Assembly: GCA_021738485.1 (NCBI GenBank)
Contig: JAIPBX010000014.1
Coordinates: 1-47,010, forward strand
DNA from: Bacteroidales bacterium
Lineage (GTDB): Bacteria > Bacteroidota > Bacteroidia > Bacteroidales > JAIPAH01
Length of the DNA stretch: 47,010 nucleotides
Reading direction: 5' to 3'
Below, piece after piece: positions 43,758 to 47,010 of the stretch (position 1 is the first letter of the stretch; each line of letters opens with the position of its first letter). Both the position numbers and the translations under genes were made by a program. The notes beneath the pieces are model-generated. The model did no database searches. It saw nothing but the letters and a program-made list of their open reading frames with translations, and was not told the DNA's origin.

Positions 43758-45566
43758 ATGGCAAAAGAGAGTAGCGAGAGCGATGCCCCGAGAAGAAAAT
43801 TAAACGTCGAAAATCTCAGGAAGCTTTTAAGGTTATATACGTTTGTCCTGCCACAGAAATGGACGTTCGCTCTGGGTTTGCTGTTTTTGGTATTGTCCAG
43901 TCTGACCAACCTGGCTTTTCCCATGTTTTTGGGTGATATGTTTGATGCCGCGGGGAAAGAGGCTACCGGAGAGATAGACAGATTGGCTTACATCCTTTTC
44001 GGAATTTTTGCCGCCACAGCCATATTTTCCTACTTTAGAATATACACGTTTGCCATTGTCACTCAGAATACGCTGGCCCGTTTGCGCCAGGCAACCTACA
44101 ATCATCTTATCAAATTGCCGATGAGTTTTTTCATGAGCCGAAGGGTAGGGGAGTTGAACAGCCGGATTTCGGCCGATATAGCCCTTCTGCAGGAAACATT
44201 TACCACCACCCTGGCCCAGTTTCTCCGGCAAGTAATTACCATTATCGGGGGCATAGCATTGCTTACATACATTTCCCCGAAGCTAACCGGCTTTATGCTT
44301 CTTATTGTTCCGGTTGTAACGCTGCTGGCTGTTTTCTTTGGAAGATACATCCGGTCTTTCTCCAAAAAGATGCAGAGCAAAGTCGCTGAATCAAACGTCA
44401 TCGTTGAAGAAACGCTTAATGGGATAGATACGGTCAAATCGTTTTCTAACGAGCATTATGAAAACCGGCGCTATCGCAGCAAAACCAACGAAGTTATCGA
44501 TATAGGGTTGAAAGGTGCTCGCTGGCGGGGAGCTTTTACGTCATTTATTATCATCACCATGTTCGGCTCCATAGTGGCAGTTATTTGGTATGGCATTCAT
44601 TTGATGCAGCAGGGCGAAATTCTTTCGTCCGGTGACCTGTTTAAATTCATCCTGTATTCCGTATTTATAGCCTCATCGATTGGAGGAATGGCAGAGCTTT
44701 TCACGAAAATTCAGAAAGCTATCGGTGCTACGGAGAATCTCCTGGAAATTCTGGATGAAAAACCCGAACCCGTCAAGGCCAGGGTTATCCCCCCGGAGAG
44801 CAGGATTTCCGGTAAGGTAGAGGTTCAAGATGTGGATTTTGTTTATCCATCCCGTCCCGATGTGCAGGTGCTGGATAAAATCAATATTGACATCCCGCAG
44901 GGAAAGCAGGTAGCCCTAGTGGGTCCGTCAGGTTCGGGAAAATCGACAATCACCAAGCTTTTACTCAGGTTTTATAACCCAAATAAAGGTCAAATCCTGG
45001 TAGACGGCAAAGATGCAAGCACATGGGATTTGCATGTCTATCGCAGTCAGTTTGCCGTTGTGCCTCAGGAGGTGTTCCTTTTTGGGGGTACGATCCGCGA
45101 AAATATAGCTTATGGAAATCCTGATGCCGCGGAGGAAGAGCTGGTAGAGGCTGCAAAAAAATCTTATGCATGGGAGTTTATCAAACGGTTTCCGGAAGAA
45201 ATGGATACTATGGTCGGCGATCGGGGCGTCCAGCTTTCCGGAGGGCAGCGCCAACGCATTGCCATTGCCCGGGCTATTCTGAAAAATCCGGCGATACTGA
45301 TTCTTGACGAGGCTACAAGCTCCCTGGACTCCGAATCGGAAAAGCTCGTTCAAAAAGCCTTACAAAGTCTTATGAAAAACAGAACATCATTGGTTATTGC
45401 TCATAGGCTCTCCACAATCCGCAATGCCGACAAGATATTTGTCCTCCAGGAAGGAAAAATCGCTGAAAGCGGTACGCATAACCAGCTTCTCAACTCCGGA
45501 AGCGGAGAATACGCCCGGTTGATACGGTTGCAAACCGGGGAAGAAGTAGCTGAAAGAGTGGAATAG
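43758..45566 (+). CDS. ABC exporter, fused permease/ATPase (MsbA-like)
   Basis: 602 residues. Six membrane helices (about 30-320: WTFALGLLFLVLSSLTNLAF, AYILFGIFAATAIFSYF and following) with the conserved coupling motif FSNE. The ATPase domain has Walker A GPSGSGKST, Q-loop AVVPQEVFLFGGTIRENIAY, signature LSGGQRQRIAIARA, Walker B ILILDEATSSLD and the switch His in VIAHRLST. Half-transporters of this type work as homodimers in the inner membrane and export lipids, lipid A precursors or drugs. The substrate is not decided by sequence. No in-frame partner half-transporter is adjacent. Confidence 0.93.
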   Translation: MAKESSESDAPRRKLNVENLRKLLRLYTFVLPQKWTFALGLLFLVLSSLTNLAFPMFLGDMFDAAGKEATGEIDRLAYILFGIFAATAIFSYFRIYTFAIVTQNTLARLRQATYNHLIKLPMSFFMSRRVGELNSRISADIALLQETFTTTLAQFLRQVITIIGGIALLTYISPKLTGFMLLIVPVVTLLAVFFGRYIRSFSKKMQSKVAESNVIVEETLNGIDTVKSFSNEHYENRRYRSKTNEVIDIGLKGARWRGAFTSFIIITMFGSIVAVIWYGIHLMQQGEILSSGDLFKFILYSVFIASSIGGMAELFTKIQKAIGATENLLEILDEKPEPVKARVIPPESRISGKVEVQDVDFVYPSRPDVQVLDKINIDIPQGKQVALVGPSGSGKSTITKLLLRFYNPNKGQILVDGKDASTWDLHVYRSQFAVVPQEVFLFGGTIRENIAYGNPDAAEEELVEAAKKSYAWEFIKRFPEEMDTMVGDRGVQLSGGQRQRIAIARAILKNPAILILDEATSSLDSESEKLVQKALQSLMKNRTSLVIAHRLSTIRNADKIFVLQEGKIAESGTHNQLLNSGSGEYARLIRLQTGEEVAERVE

Positions 45567-45587
45567 CATTTTTCTCAGAAAAAGAGT

Positions 45588-45595
45588 AAATTTGT
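45588..45595 (+). promoter_or_regulatory. -7 box (TAAATTTG) before the orphan antitoxin-like gene
   Basis: Perfect TAnnTTTG match 14 bases before the ATG at 45609. Confidence 0.5.
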
Positions 45596-45608
45596 AAAAA
45601 AGTAAATC

Positions 45609-45818
45609 ATGATCACGAAAGAAAAGATAAAAAAAACTATCGATTCCATGCCTGATAACCTGAATACTGAAGAGGTCATAGAAAGGATTATATTACTTGA
45701 TAAAATCGAGCAAGGTAAAAAGGATGTGGAGCAAAAGAAACTATACACCACAGATGAAGCCAGAAAAAGACTCAATAAATGGCTATTCTTACCGTCCATC
45801 ACAGTGCGATGCCTCTAA
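45609..45818 (+). CDS. Antitoxin-like small protein, possibly 3'-altered
   Basis: 69 residues: MITKEKIKKTIDSMPDNLNT, then EEVIERIILLDKIEQGKKDV and KLYTTDEARKRLNKWL. Length, helical content and the EEVIERIILLDKIEQG/TTDEARKRL pattern are like the antitoxin of small RelE/ParE-type modules in Bacteroidota, which usually end in KKWLK or similar followed directly by the toxin. Here the last 11 residues (LFLPSITVRCL) look unrelated and no toxin reading frame follows. I infer a rearrangement just after codon 58 that removed the toxin. It has its own -7 box. Confidence 0.5.
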   Translation: MITKEKIKKTIDSMPDNLNTEEVIERIILLDKIEQGKKDVEQKKLYTTDEARKRLNKWLFLPSITVRCL

Positions 45819-45875
45819 CAAATTACCCAAAGTAATAACTGTTGAACTTGTTTACGCTATAAGAATAACTGGAAT

Positions 45876-45909
45876 AAAAAAAAGACAACCTCTTTTGCAA
45901 GAGATTGTC
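45876..45909 (-). terminator. Rho-independent terminator, minus strand
   Basis: Perfectly spaced stem GACAATCTCTT / AAGAGGTTGTC (one G-U) on the minus strand followed by eight or more T. It lies downstream of the tRNA-like fragment, as expected behind a tRNA gene. Confidence 0.75.
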
Positions 45910-45949
45910 TTTTCAAAATTTTCACTTCTTCCGGGATGTGTTAAATCGT

Positions 45950-45977
45950 GGGGGAAGGAGGATTCGAATCCCGATGC
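45950..45977 (-). other. tRNA 3'-end-like fragment
   Basis: The minus strand reads GATTCGAATCC, then TCCTTCCCCCAC: a T-loop (TTCGAAT), a T-stem 3' half (CCTCC) and an acceptor 3' strand (TTCCCCC, discriminator A). The matching 5' T-stem (GGAGG) and the rest of the tRNA are absent; IS4-type DNA begins at once. A terminator follows 3'. It may be the 3' half of a tRNA gene split by the insertion, or an attachment-site copy. The isotype cannot be read. Confidence 0.35.
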
Positions 45978-46012
45978 TTCAAAGATTTTTTTCCAGTAGT
46001 TCACATTACAGT

Positions 46013-47010
46013 TTATTTAAATCTGAAATCAAGTTTAAAATCATAAAGCCACGGAATTTTAGGGTTAATACCTTCTTTTGCCAAAACCTCTGAGATATTC
46101 ATATACTTACTCGTATCAAGGTGTTTGTGCGGGTTATAAATGGTAACAATTATTGTATCACCTTTTACTCGCACATCTCCGTCTGTCCATGCAAGGATTT
46201 CATTGGCAAGATGCCCGGCGTTCCAGTTCCTGTATTGTGATGTCAATTTATTTCTCAACTGATAGGTTGCAGCCTGAGCCATCATCGAAAAAGCTAAACG
46301 GGCATATCGTATATTTAGATTTAGCGTAGAGGCTCTATAGAGGCCCATTTCATTTTCAAATCTGAAAAATTCTTCTACACTCCATCTTTTATCATAATGG
46401 TCACAAACCAGCGCTTTAGCATTTATACCTGAAGTAGTGATGAAAGCATTATATGTGAAATCTTCTTTTCTTTCTCCTGTTCTTTCTGCTATTAACCTGA
46501 ACGCTTCCGGATAGCCCGTAAACTTAAAGGATGTTTCAGCTAAAGCAAATCCTGCCCATAAGGGTTTATATGTCAATGTTCTGATATGTCTCTGGACCCT
46601 ACTTGTATTTAAAGCCGGTGTCAAAAGGTTAAGGTTTTCCTGGCGTTGAGTTTCTTTAAAGAGCGTATAAGTAAAGTGCTCTTTGTCGGCCATCAATAAA
46701 GCCTCAGACTTTATTATACTGCTAACTGAATGGAGTAATGATAGAGTGGCCTGGCTTGTTGGGACACCGGTAGATGCCATAGTGGACATAATAGGTTGTC
46801 CGGTCTGGGCACTGACGGCGAAAAACGTTTGCAACATTTTCTTAGACGGGGCTTCGGAATCTTTTCGTTTTTTGGCCATAACTCTTTTGGAACTGCTTAG
46901 CATCCGATGGGGGTCGAGAGCTATTAAGCCTCCTTGATAGTGTCCGGACAACTGCCTTTGCAACCCAAGATTAACAAGCATTTGCCGGGTCTGTTCCATG
47001 GTATGATGAT
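46013..47010 (-). mobile_element. IS4-type DDE transposase (N-terminus beyond window)
   Basis: At least 332 residues, C-terminus complete at 46013; the frame continues past 47010 (HHTMEQTRQMLVNLGL), so the true start is outside. DDE catalytic residues: the first Asp in GLIALDPHRM, the second in EALLMADKEH, and Glu in WSVEEFFRFENEMGL (the Y-(2)-R-(3)-E-like block of IS4 elements: DHYDKRWSVEEFFRFE). This is a cut-and-paste transposase. The element end should be close to 45980-46010, next to the tRNA-like fragment. The Leu-rich C-terminus (SMMAQAATYQLRNKL) is typical. Confidence 0.85.

Overview
This window looks like chromosomal DNA from the phylum Bacteroidota, probably a marine or anaerobic Bacteroidales/Marinilabiliales-type lineage (the order is a guess). 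The evidence: several promoters fit the phylum's TAnnTTTG -7 box; there are type IX secretion genes (porD and two C-terminal sorting domains), a fused ResB-CcsA cytochrome c synthase, a serine-palmitoyltransferase-like enzyme, DUF1015 beside serC-serA, and a bamD-rpoZ-coaBC-porD-recN cluster. Coding density is high and genes are moderately AT-rich.

Bases 1-3200 are an unstable accessory region. An IS3-type transposase start runs off the left edge and has cut off the N-terminus of a RES-domain gene. Next comes a roughly 1.7 kb mosaic of alternating, inverted, palindromic repeats (six A-type and five B-type copies; A is recognisably the reverse complement of B). A DUF559 endonuclease gene sits in the middle. 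The layout resembles a REP/RAYT 'REPtron' but with a Vsr-like nuclease in place of the Y1 transposase, and it is my main candidate for an undescribed system.

Bases 3200-14750 carry a BatA-domain membrane protein, topoisomerase IV subunit A, a flavodiiron protein (O2/NO reduction), a lipoprotein, a decayed B3/B4-domain gene and a very large hybrid sensor kinase. Bases 14750-17250 contain relics: a truncated MazF/PemK toxin with an intact antitoxin, and a deaminated-down remnant of a secreted peptidylarginine-deiminase with a type IX sorting tail. Between them sit a DUF3127 protein and aat.

Bases 17230-20930 hold an AT-rich leader with about ten CTTAAA-type repeats, then a tightly coupled three-gene operon (unknown regulator-like protein, membrane protein, XerD). 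Bases 20930-29530 carry an SDR, the Spt-like enzyme, a transglutaminase-like protein, a HAD phosphatase, ResB-CcsA, and a secreted CxxCH protein divergent from it. Bases 29650-35570 are a minus-strand housekeeping block: bamD, rpoZ, coaBC, porD, recN, fabI.

Bases 35830-38490 encode an exported ankyrin-metallophosphatase and an exported protein with CotH-kinase-like features. Then come a LON-domain protein, the serC-serA-DUF1015 operon, an exported protein of unknown function and an MsbA-like ABC exporter. The right end (45600-47010) is again accessory: an orphan antitoxin-like ORF, a terminator with a tRNA-3'-end-like fragment, and an IS4-type transposase that runs off the window.
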